Positions 55,958 through 64,000 of a stretch of DNA of 64,000 nt are shown in pieces. The notes beneath the pieces are model-generated. The model was not told the origin of the DNA and made no database searches. It saw only the letters and a list, made by a program, of their open reading frames with translations. Positions within the stretch are counted from its first letter, which is position 1; every line of letters begins with the position of its first letter. Position numbers and translations under genes: made by a program. The stretch spans positions 1 to 64,000 of the forward strand of contig NZ_FOMN01000002.1 of the NCBI RefSeq assembly GCF_900112665.1, read 5' to 3'. The DNA comes from Lactobacillus bombicola (lineage in GTDB: Bacteria; Bacillota; Bacilli; Lactobacillales; Lactobacillaceae).

Positions 55958-58051
55958 CTATTCAGCGTTACCGCCACGATTTTTAATAATTTCTTCCTGG
56001 ATTGACTTAGGAGTAGCTGCATAGTGATCAAAGACCATTGTGAAAGTACCACGGCCTTGAGTTGATGACCGCAAAGTAGTTGCGTAGCCAAACATTTCAG
56101 CAAGTGGAACCATTGAATTCAATACTTTAGCACCCGAGCGGTCTACCATATTATCCATTGTACCACGACGAGCAGTAATCGAACCCATTACATCTCCTAA
56201 GTATTCTTCGGGTGTAATCACTTGAACTTTCATAATTGGCTCAAGAATTACCGCACCAGCCTTAGGTGCTGCATTCTTCAAAGCAATTGAAGCGGCAACT
56301 TTGAAGGCTGCTTCTGAAGAGTCAACTTCATGGTAACTACCATCATAAAGTTTAGCCTTGACATCAATTAATGGATATCCTGCTAAAATACCATTCTTCA
56401 TTGATTCTTGTAACCCGGCATCAACTGAAGGGATAAATTCACGAGGAACAACACCACCGACAATGGCATCTTCAAACTCATATCCTTTACCTCTTTCATT
56501 TGGTGTAAATTCAATCCAAACGTCACCATATTGACCTTTACCACCAGATTGACGAACAAATTTACCTTGTGCTTGTGCTTCCTTAGTAAAGGTTTCGCGA
56601 TAAGCAACTTGTGGCTCACCAATTTTGGCTTCAACGTGAAATTCACGTTTCATTCGTTCTACCATAATTTGAAGGTGCAATTCACCCATCCCAGAAATTA
56701 AAGTTTGTCCAGTTTCTGCATTAGTTTCTGCTCTAAAGGTTGGATCCTCTTCAGTTAACTTCTGCAAAGCAACGTCAAGCTTATCACGGTCTGCTTTTGA
56801 TTCTGGTTCGATTGAAACTTGAATAACTGGATCTGGAACTTCTAGACTTTCCAAAATCAATGGGTGATCTGGATCAGTCAGAGAATCACCGGTAGTAGTA
56901 TTCTTTAAACCAATTGCTCCCGCAATATCTCCAGAGAAGACTTCAGAAATTTCACTTCTTGAATTAGCATGCATTTGTAATAAACGACCAACACGCTCGC
57001 GACCGTTCTTAGAAGCATTTAAAACATAAGATCCAGATTCAAGTGAACCAGTATAGACACGAATATAAGTTAAACGACCAACAAATGGATCAGTTGCAAT
57101 CTTGAAAGCTAATGCTGAAAACGGCTTGTCGTCACCAGCAATTAATTCGACTTCTTCGCCAGATTTAGGATCATGAGCAACATAAGGTTTTACATCTAGT
57201 GGTGATGGCAAGTAATCAACAACACCATCAAGCATCATTTGTACACCCTTGTTCTTAAATGCTGAACCAGCAAATACTGGGAAAGCTTTCAAATCTAGAG
57301 TTGCCTTACGAATAGCAGCTTTTAATTCTTCAATGGAAATTTCTTCACCATTAAGGTATTTATCCATGATGTCGTCATCAACATCAGCTACTTGTTCAAT
57401 TAATTCAGCACGACGCTTTTCTGCTTCTTCTTTGTATTCATCTGGAACTGGAATTGTTTCCCATTTAGCCCCAAGCTTATCTTCATCATAAACATCAGCT
57501 ACCATATTGATTAAATCAATGACGCCTTCAAATGTTTCAGCAGAGCCAATCGGCATCTGGACAGCTAAAGCATTGGCGTTTAAACGTTCATGTAAAGATT
57601 TTACAGACTTATCAAAGTCTGCACCAATCTTGTCCATCTTGTTAATGAAAACAATTCGAGGAACACCGTAAGTTTCAGCTTGGCGCCAAACATTTTCAGT
57701 TTGTGGCTCAACACCAGCTTGAGCATCAAGAACAGTTACCGCACCATCAAGCACCCGAAGGGAACGCTCAACTTCAATTGTAAAGTCAACGTGTCCTGGG
57801 GTATCAATAATGTTAATTCTGTAGTCATTCCATTGAGCAGTTGTGGCCGCTGACGTAATGGTAATACCACGTTCTTTTTCTTCTTCCATCCAGTCCATTT
57901 GGGAATCACCTTCATGTGTTTCACCAATTTTATGGATTTTACCAGTGTAGTAAAGTATACGCTCGGTAGTGGTGGTTTTACCCGCATCAATGTGGGCCAT
58001 AATACCAATATTACGTGTTTTTTCTAATGGAAATTCACGTTTATTAGCCAT
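55958..58051 (-). CDS. fusA: Elongation factor G
   Basis: 697 residues. GTPase motifs G1 [10 protein letters not shown]2 around [11 protein letters not shown]3 DTPGHVDF, G4 NKMDK, followed by domains II-V (GMGELHLQI, PxxF-type VPREFIP). Drives ribosomal translocation. GGAGAGAG before the ATG, 21 nt behind rpsG. tuf does not follow, as in other lactobacilli. Confidence 0.99.
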   Translation of the reverse strand: MANKREFPLEKTRNIGIMAHIDAGKTTTTERILYYTGKIHKIGETHEGDSQMDWMEEEKERGITITSAATTAQWNDYRINIIDTPGHVDFTIEVERSLRVLDGAVTVLDAQAGVEPQTENVWRQAETYGVPRIVFINKMDKIGADFDKSVKSLHERLNANALAVQMPIGSAETFEGVIDLINMVADVYDEDKLGAKWETIPVPDEYKEEAEKRRAELIEQVADVDDDIMDKYLNGEEISIEELKAAIRKATLDLKAFPVFAGSAFKNKGVQMMLDGVVDYLPSPLDVKPYVAHDPKSGEEVELIAGDDKPFSALAFKIATDPFVGRLTYIRVYTGSLESGSYVLNASKNGRERVGRLLQMHANSRSEISEVFSGDIAGAIGLKNTTTGDSLTDPDHPLILESLEVPDPVIQVSIEPESKADRDKLDVALQKLTEEDPTFRAETNAETGQTLISGMGELHLQIMVERMKREFHVEAKIGEPQVAYRETFTKEAQAQGKFVRQSGGKGQYGDVWIEFTPNERGKGYEFEDAIVGGVVPREFIPSVDAGLQESMKNGILAGYPLIDVKAKLYDGSYHEVDSSEAAFKVAASIALKNAAPKAGAVILEPIMKVQVITPEEYLGDVMGSITARRGTMDNMVDRSGAKVLNSMVPLAEMFGYATTLRSSTQGRGTFTMVFDHYAATPKSIQEEIIKNRGGNAE

Positions 58052-58072
58052 AAATTCTCTCTCCTTAAAAAA

Positions 58073-58543
58073 TTAGAAACGATAATGAGCAAAGGCACGG
58101 TTAGCTTCTGCCATGCGATGAACATCTTCACGCTTCTTAACTGCTGAGCCAGTGTTATTTGAAGCATCAATAATTTCATTAGCTAAACGCTCATCCATTG
58201 TATGCTCATTACGCAAACGGGCATATGAAACCAACCATCTTAAGCCTAAAGTTGTTCTTCTTTCTGGACGAACTTCAACTGGAATTTGATAATTTGATCC
58301 ACCAATACGACGAGCTCTAACTTCCAAAACTGGCATAATGTTATTCATTGCTTCTTCAAAAACATCAAGTGGCTCTTTGTCAGTCTTTTCTTTAACGATA
58401 TTAAAAGCGTCATAAAGGATTGCAGATGCCTTAGCTCTTTTACCATCAATCATCAAGTGATTAATTAACTTAGTAACAAGCTTTGAGTTGTATACTGGAT
58501 CTGCTAAGATATCTCTTTTAGCTACATGTCCTTTTCTAGGCAT
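58073..58543 (-). CDS. rpsG: 30S ribosomal protein S7
   Basis: 156 residues: [48 protein letters not shown]. Nucleates assembly of the 30S head. 14 nt behind rpsL in the str operon. Confidence 0.98.
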   Translation of the reverse strand: MPRKGHVAKRDILADPVYNSKLVTKLINHLMIDGKRAKASAILYDAFNIVKEKTDKEPLDVFEEAMNNIMPVLEVRARRIGGSNYQIPVEVRPERRTTLGLRWLVSYARLRNEHTMDERLANEIIDASNNTGSAVKKREDVHRMAEANRAFAHYRF

Positions 58544-58557
58544 TATTTAACTCCTCC

Positions 58558-58965
58558 TTAATCTTTCTTGGCACCATACTTAGAGCGACCTTGTTTTCTG
58601 CCATCAACACCAGCAGTATCAAGAGCACCACGAATGATATGGTAACGCACACCAGGAAGGTCCTTTACACGACCACCACGAATTAAAACAACCGAGTGTT
58701 CTTGTAAGTTGTGACCTTCACCGGGAATATAAGCAGTTACTTCAATTAAGTTAGAAAGACGTACACGAGCATACTTTCGTAAAGCTGAGTTTGGTTTCTT
58801 TGGCGTCATAGTACCCACACGAGTAGCAACTCCACGCATTTGTGGTGCTGGGTTAGATACTAATTCTTTTTTCATACTGTTATAGCCATAGCTTAAAGCT
58901 GGGGACTTTGACTTAGTCGTCTTAGTCCGACGACCTTTTCTTACCAATTGATTAATGGTTGGCAT
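58558..58965 (-). CDS. rpsL: 30S ribosomal protein S12
   Basis: 135 residues: [32 protein letters not shown], and [14 protein letters not shown]. Both loop lysines linked to streptomycin sensitivity are present, so no resistance change is seen. First gene of the str operon; TAGGAGG before the ATG. Confidence 0.98.
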   Translation of the reverse strand: MPTINQLVRKGRRTKTTKSKSPALSYGYNSMKKELVSNPAPQMRGVATRVGTMTPKKPNSALRKYARVRLSNLIEVTAYIPGEGHNLQEHSVVLIRGGRVKDLPGVRYHIIRGALDTAGVDGRKQGRSKYGAKKD

Positions 58966-59056
58966 TAAATTTTTCCTCCTATAAATCGTTTATTTTATTC
59001 ACACATCCAGGAGTTTCTTTTTTATCCTGAACAATACCTCAAAATGTACATAGATT

Positions 59057-59084
59057 ATTTTACACGCTTCTAATTAAAAATCAA
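59057..59084 (-). promoter_or_regulatory. str-operon promoter (rpsL-rpsG-fusA)
   Basis: Minus strand TTGATT, 16 nt, TAAAAT. The roughly 85-nt leader to rpsL contains CAGGA-N12-TCCTG, which can form a hairpin. Confidence 0.7.
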
Positions 59085-59145
59085 TCCATTCTATTAAGAA
59101 ATTTCACTTATTTTTACGTATTATTAATTGAGGTGAATTTATAAA

Positions 59146-59832
59146 ATGATTTATTTATTAACCAATTTTATAATTGGAAGTTGCTTAGCTTCTCATGCAG
59201 CGGTAATTTGTGAGCATTACAATCAAAGTGACTTTATCTTTACTAGATCACACTGCACAATTTGCCACAGTGAATTAAGCTTACTAGATGAACTTCCTAT
59301 TATTTCTTACATTTTTTTACGTGGCAGATGTCGATATTGTCATGGACAAATTTCTGCCCATCTTTTTTTGATTGAAGTTATTGGTGGTTTTGCCTATATT
59401 CAGATCGACTTTAGTAAGATTGAAGGACAGCTAACAGCTATTTTGATTTTTAGCTTATTGCTTGTTGCGATTTATGATGCGACACATTCTGAGTTTCACC
59501 TCGTCATGCTTTTACCAGCCTTTTTTTCTATAAGCTATCATATTAGCAATTTATTTAAAGCTGAATTATTAGATTATATCGAGGCATTCCCAATTTTAAT
59601 TTTACTTGTTATCTATATTTTTCAGAAAAAACTTGGTAGCGGCGATTTAATTATCTATTTAATTTTAATACTATATTTTAATGCGCATTTTGCTAATCAA
59701 GTTTTTTTATTTGGCTCTATTTTTTTACTTTCACAATTCATCCTTGAAAAGAAAAATTTTTCAAAAAAACAAGCTATACCTTTTATTCCCTATCTTTTTT
59801 TAGGTTTAATTATACAGTTGATGCTTAACTAA
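59146..59832 (+). CDS. comC: Prepilin leader peptidase, A24 family (ComC-like)
   Basis: 228-residue membrane aspartic protease that cleaves and methylates type IV prepilin-like proteins such as the ComG pseudopilins. The N-terminal cytosolic zinc domain has C37-x2-C40 and C62-x2-C65 (HCTICH, CRYCHG). The two catalytic aspartates are Asp111 (IYDATHSEF) and Asp167 in the GSGD motif. About six membrane segments. Start ATG 59146 follows GAGGTGA. It is alone on the plus strand between the divergent str operon and the convergent rpoC; its substrates (comG genes) are not in the window. Confidence 0.88.
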   Translation: MIYLLTNFIIGSCLASHAAVICEHYNQSDFIFTRSHCTICHSELSLLDELPIISYIFLRGRCRYCHGQISAHLFLIEVIGGFAYIQIDFSKIEGQLTAILIFSLLLVAIYDATHSEFHLVMLLPAFFSISYHISNLFKAELLDYIEAFPILILLVIYIFQKKLGSGDLIIYLILILYFNAHFANQVFLFGSIFLLSQFILEKKNFSKKQAIPFIPYLFLGLIIQLMLN

Positions 59833-59873
59833 AAAGAGCTTAATTTCTTATAATTAAGAAATTAAGCTCTTTT
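59832..59873. terminator. Bidirectional terminator between comC and rpoC
   Basis: AAAAGAGCTTAATTTCTTA, loop TAAT, TAAGAAATTAAGCTCTTTT: a perfect 19-bp stem with A and T ends, directly after the comC stop and just past the rpoC stop. Confidence 0.92.
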
Positions 59874-59881
59874 AAAATTTA

Positions 59882-62800
59882 TTATTGTGGATCCTTTAGC
59901 TTGTCAGCTTCCTTCATTTGTTTTTCAATATCAGCAATTGAATAAACAGACTTTGGCTTAGCTACATCTGCTTCAGGTTCCATATTACGATAAACTGGTA
60001 AACCAGTACCAGCAGGAATGATTTTACCAATAATAACGTTTTCTTTCAACCCAAGAAGTGGGTCATTTTTACCCCTGATTGAAGCATCAGTAAGAACACG
60101 AGTGGTTTCTTGGAATGATGCAGCCGACAAGAAACTATTAGTTTCTAACGCTGCCTTAGTAATTCCCAAAATCACACTTTGAGCGGTTGCAGGGATGCCA
60201 CCAGAAATAATTACTGACGTGTTACGTTCCTTAAATTGGCCAATATCCATAATTTCACCTGGTAACAAGTTAGTTTCACCAGGATCAAGAACCCTAACTT
60301 TTTGAAGCATTTGTCTAGTTAAAACTTCAACGTGCTTATCGGAAATATCAACCCCCTGCATTCTATAAGCTTTTTGAACTTCAACTAAAATATATTCTTC
60401 AGTTGTTAAAGTATCTGTAACTTGGATTAATTCTTTCGGATCAATTGAACCAAGGGTCAACTTGGCTCCGCGTTTCACTTCATCACCTTCAGCAACTGCA
60501 ACAGATGCTGTGTACGGTACGCTGTAACTTCTGGTATCAATCTTACCTTTAACTGTGATTTCACGAGTGTGTTCTGCTGGATTTTCTTGAATTGAATCAA
60601 TTATTCCATCAACTTCAGAAATAACAGCCCGACCTTTAGGATTACGCGCTTCAAACAATTCTTGCACACGAGGAAGACCCTGTGTAATATCTTCGGCACC
60701 AGCAACACCACCATTGTGGAAAGTACGTAGAGTTAGCTGAGTACCCGGTTCCCCAATTGATTGCGCCGCAACAGTACCAACTGCTTCACCAACTTCAACC
60801 GCTTCACCAGTTGCCAAATTCATACCATAGCATCTGCGGCAAACACCATGTGATGTATCACAAGTTAAAATTGAACGAATTTTAACATTAGTAACTCCTG
60901 CAGCACAAATTTGGTGCGCCATATTTTCATCCATCATTACATTTGGCCCTACAATTGCTTCACCAGTTTGTGGATCTTTAACCGTTTCGGCAGTGAATCG
61001 ACCAAGTAAACGATCATAGAGTGGTTCTATTAATTCATCGCCTTCCATAATAGCATGAACATCAATTCCACGATCAGTACCACAATCTTCTTCACGAATA
61101 ATCACATCTTGCGCAACATCTACTAAACGTCTAGTCAAATAACCTGACTGAGCCGTCTTCAACGCTGTATCGGTCATTCCTTTACGTGCACCGTGAGTTG
61201 ACATGAATAGTTCTAGTACAGATAGCCCTTCTTTAAAGTTTGAAGTAACTGGAATTTCAAATAGTCCACCGTTAGGTGTGGCCATTAACCCCCGCATTCC
61301 AGCAAGCTGTGTAAAGTTAGAAATATTACCACGAGCACCTGAGTCAGCCATAATTGTAATTGGGTTACGTGGATCATATATTTGGGCAATTTCATTTTGA
61401 ACTTGATCTTTACATTCATTCCAGATACTAATCACACGATCATGTCGTTCTTGTTCCGTAATTAGCCCACGTCTAAATTGCTTAGAAACAACATCAACTT
61501 GCTTGTGCGCTTTGGCTACCTTTTCATCTTTATCATCAATTTCCGGAACATCAGTCATTCCAATAGTAATACCAGAAGTGGTTGAACTTGTATAACCAAG
61601 AGTCTTTAGGTCATCAAGATACTCTGAAGTTCTTTGAACCCGATAATACTTGTAAATTGTTGCAATCGAATCTGATAAAAATGACTTCTTAAATGGTGTA
61701 GAAATTAATTCATCAGCAATATCATCGATTTTTTGATTGATGTCTTCGCCTGAATGTAAGAAATACTTTTCTGCTAAAGGATTATTTAAATTCTCTTCAG
61801 TTGGTTCATTGATATAGAAGTAATCCTTTGGAAAAATTTGGTTAAAAATTACCCGACCATATGTCGTAATAAAAATACCGTGTTCACAGCCCTTCGGCCA
61901 TGCTTTTTCCGGCATTGAATCAGCAGCCATACCAATAATTGTATGGTAATGAATATCACCATTATTGTAAGCAATAGTTGCTTCATCTGGGGAATTGAAA
62001 ATCATTCCCTCGCCTTCACGACCTTTTTCAGCTTGTGTTAACCAATAGTTACCTAAAACTATATCCTGCGAAGGTGTAACGATCGGTTTACCATCTTTAG
62101 GTGCCAAGATATGATGCGCTGCTAGCATTAATAATCTTGATTCCGCAACTGCTTCATCAGATAGTGGAACATGAATAGCCATCTGGTCACCATCAAAGTC
62201 AGCATTATAAGCTTCACAAGTTAATGGATGTAAGCGAATAGATTTGCCTGGCACTAATACAGGTTCGAATGCCTGAATACTTAAACGGTGTAAGGTAGGA
62301 GCACGGTTCAGTAGAACTGTTCTTTCCTTGATTACGTCCTCAAGTACATCCCAAACCTCATCATCTTCACGATCAATTTTGCGTTTTGCACTCTTAATAT
62401 TGGATGCAATCTTGCGTTTAACTAGTTCGTGCATCACAAATGGCTTAAATAATTCAAGTGCCATTGGCCGCGGAACACCACACTGATAAAATTTCAATTT
62501 TGGTGAAACATCAATAACTGAACGACCAGAATAATCAACACGTTTACCAAGTAAGTTTTGACGAAAACGCCCTTGTTTACCTTTCAGCATGTGTGATAAA
62601 GACTTCAATGGTCGATTGCCTGGACCGACAACTGAGCGACCACGACGACCATTATCAATCAAAGCATCAACAGCTTCTTGCAACATCCGCTTTTCATTTT
62701 GCACGATAATGTTAGGAGCATTAAGGTCAAGTAATCTCTTTAACCGGTTATTTCGATTAATTACTCGACGATAAAGATCGTTTAAGTCAGAAGTAGCAAA

Positions 62801-63544
62801 GCGGCCACCTTCTAGTTGAACCATTGGACGTAAGTCCGGTGGAATAACTGGTACGGCATCAATAACCATCCATTCTGGTTTATTACCAGAATCTTTAAAA
62901 GCATCTAAAATATCCAGTCTTCTAATTGCACGAACACGTTTTTGACCAGTAGCAGTCGCTAATTCTTTCTTTAAATCAGTAACTTCTTTGGCCAAATCAA
63001 CTTTACGTAGCAGATCACGAATTGCTTCTGCCCCCATCTTAGCTTCAAAGCGACTACCATATTTAGCTTTTTGTTCTCGATATTCAACTTCTGTTAGCAA
63101 TTGCTTGAATTCAAGGTCGGTGTCACCCGGATCAATTACAATATAAGCAGCAAAATAAATTACTTCTTCTAATAACCTTGGTGACATATCAAGAATCAAT
63201 CCCATTCTTGATGGTATTCCCTTAAAGTACCAAATATGAGTAACTGGAGCAGCCAATTCAATATGACCCATCCGTTCTCTTCTTACTTTAGATGAAGTAA
63301 CTTCAACCCCACACCGATCACAAACGATACCACGATATCTTACGCCTTTGTACTTGCCACATGCACATGCCCAATCCTTAGTTGGTCCAAAAATTCTTTC
63401 ATCAAATAAACCATCTTTTTCGGGTTTTAAAGTACGATAATTAATCGTTTCAGGTTTTTTAACTTCGCCGTATGACCAACTCCGAATTTTATTCGGGGAT
63501 GCAAGACCAATCTGCATACTTTCAAATTTATTAACGTCAATCAA
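59882..63544 (-). CDS. rpoC: RNA polymerase beta' subunit
   Basis: 1220 residues. N-terminal zinc ribbon (CACGKY, CDRCG), the catalytic NADFDGDQM loop with the three Mg-binding aspartates, the bridge/trigger region ([32 protein letters not shown]), and a second zinc site ([17 protein letters not shown]). The start is TTG 63544 with GGAGG 8 nt upstream. Lies 15 nt behind rpoB, one transcript. Ends at the shared terminator with comC. Confidence 0.99.
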   Translation of the reverse strand: MIDVNKFESMQIGLASPNKIRSWSYGEVKKPETINYRTLKPEKDGLFDERIFGPTKDWACACGKYKGVRYRGIVCDRCGVEVTSSKVRRERMGHIELAAPVTHIWYFKGIPSRMGLILDMSPRLLEEVIYFAAYIVIDPGDTDLEFKQLLTEVEYREQKAKYGSRFEAKMGAEAIRDLLRKVDLAKEVTDLKKELATATGQKRVRAIRRLDILDAFKDSGNKPEWMVIDAVPVIPPDLRPMVQLEGGRFATSDLNDLYRRVINRNNRLKRLLDLNAPNIIVQNEKRMLQEAVDALIDNGRRGRSVVGPGNRPLKSLSHMLKGKQGRFRQNLLGKRVDYSGRSVIDVSPKLKFYQCGVPRPMALELFKPFVMHELVKRKIASNIKSAKRKIDREDDEVWDVLEDVIKERTVLLNRAPTLHRLSIQAFEPVLVPGKSIRLHPLTCEAYNADFDGDQMAIHVPLSDEAVAESRLLMLAAHHILAPKDGKPIVTPSQDIVLGNYWLTQAEKGREGEGMIFNSPDEATIAYNNGDIHYHTIIGMAADSMPEKAWPKGCEHGIFITTYGRVIFNQIFPKDYFYINEPTEENLNNPLAEKYFLHSGEDINQKIDDIADELISTPFKKSFLSDSIATIYKYYRVQRTSEYLDDLKTLGYTSSTTSGITIGMTDVPEIDDKDEKVAKAHKQVDVVSKQFRRGLITEQERHDRVISIWNECKDQVQNEIAQIYDPRNPITIMADSGARGNISNFTQLAGMRGLMATPNGGLFEIPVTSNFKEGLSVLELFMSTHGARKGMTDTALKTAQSGYLTRRLVDVAQDVIIREEDCGTDRGIDVHAIMEGDELIEPLYDRLLGRFTAETVKDPQTGEAIVGPNVMMDENMAHQICAAGVTNVKIRSILTCDTSHGVCRRCYGMNLATGEAVEVGEAVGTVAAQSIGEPGTQLTLRTFHNGGVAGAEDITQGLPRVQELFEARNPKGRAVISEVDGIIDSIQENPAEHTREITVKGKIDTRSYSVPYTASVAVAEGDEVKRGAKLTLGSIDPKELIQVTDTLTTEEYILVEVQKAYRMQGVDISDKHVEVLTRQMLQKVRVLDPGETNLLPGEIMDIGQFKERNTSVIISGGIPATAQSVILGITKAALETNSFLSAASFQETTRVLTDASIRGKNDPLLGLKENVIIGKIIPAGTGLPVYRNMEPEADVAKPKSVYSIADIEKQMKEADKLKDPQ

Positions 63545-63559
63545 AAGTTTGACCTCCTA

Positions 63560-64000
<441 letters not shown>

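Noticed and set aside
57249-57491. Antisense open frames within fusA, rpoC, secY, rpoA and ribosomal genes
   Set aside because: They lie opposite highly conserved genes, have no ribosome sites or family resemblance, and are expected by chance from codon bias.

Overview
The window is chromosomal DNA of a low-GC Gram-positive bacterium, most likely Lactobacillus in the strict sense (L. delbrueckii group). Evidence is the AT-rich composition, the strong GGAGG-type ribosome binding sites with several TTG starts, the gene order rpoB-rpoC / comC / rpsL-rpsG-fusA / S10-spc-alpha cluster / ecfA1-ecfA2-ecfT-truA-rplM-rpsI with no tuf behind fusA, and a giant KxYKxGKxW/MucBP-type surface protein. The species cannot be named from the sequence alone.

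Layout. (1) 1-16854, minus strand: one open frame of at least 5618 codons that runs off the left edge. It encodes a secreted surface protein with a KxYKxGKxW-like signal peptide, one orphan helical module, a beta-helix-like adhesin region, MucBP-like domains, then about 55 tandem 82-residue DUF1542-like modules (246-nt period). (2) 16869-17708: AT-rich control region with inverted repeats and no credible gene. (3) 17709-21383: a beta-glucoside unit (PTS EIIC and GH1 phospho-beta-glucosidase, minus) with a divergent GntR/UTRA regulator, a perfect palindromic operator and a cre site. (4) 21429-31531, minus: an alpha-mannoside unit with EIIA, EIIB, EIIC, two GH38 alpha-mannosidases, a PRD/EIIA regulator and a ROK sugar kinase. 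A long hairpin separates the transporter genes from the enzyme genes. (5) 31742-33514, minus: PgaD/PgaC-like polysaccharide synthase pair. (6) 33707-37085, plus: S66 peptidase and a MacB-type ABC exporter. (7) 37126-37494, minus: a small DUF6176 gene between two terminators. (8) 37583-64000, almost all minus: the ribosomal protein/RNA polymerase core. It includes EcfA1A2T (energy module for vitamin transporters), truA, SecY, Adk, InfA, a structured RNA behind rplQ that fits the L17 downstream element, EF-G, and rpoC with the 3' end of rpoB. A plus-strand prepilin peptidase gene sits between rpsL and rpoC.

How the parts work together. In the mannoside unit the PTS would import and 6-phosphorylate an alpha-mannoside, the GH38 enzymes would cleave the phosphorylated sugar inside the cell, the kinase would phosphorylate a released hexose, and the PRD protein would sense PTS phosphorylation and control the operon. 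The giant repeat protein and the Pga-like pair are cell-surface functions. The right half is the housekeeping translation/transcription core, with its own promoters, leaders and terminators.

The most notable object is the giant repeat protein: its size, its strict 82/83-codon modularity, its near-identical neighbouring modules, and its orphan N-terminal module. Its C terminus lies outside the window.
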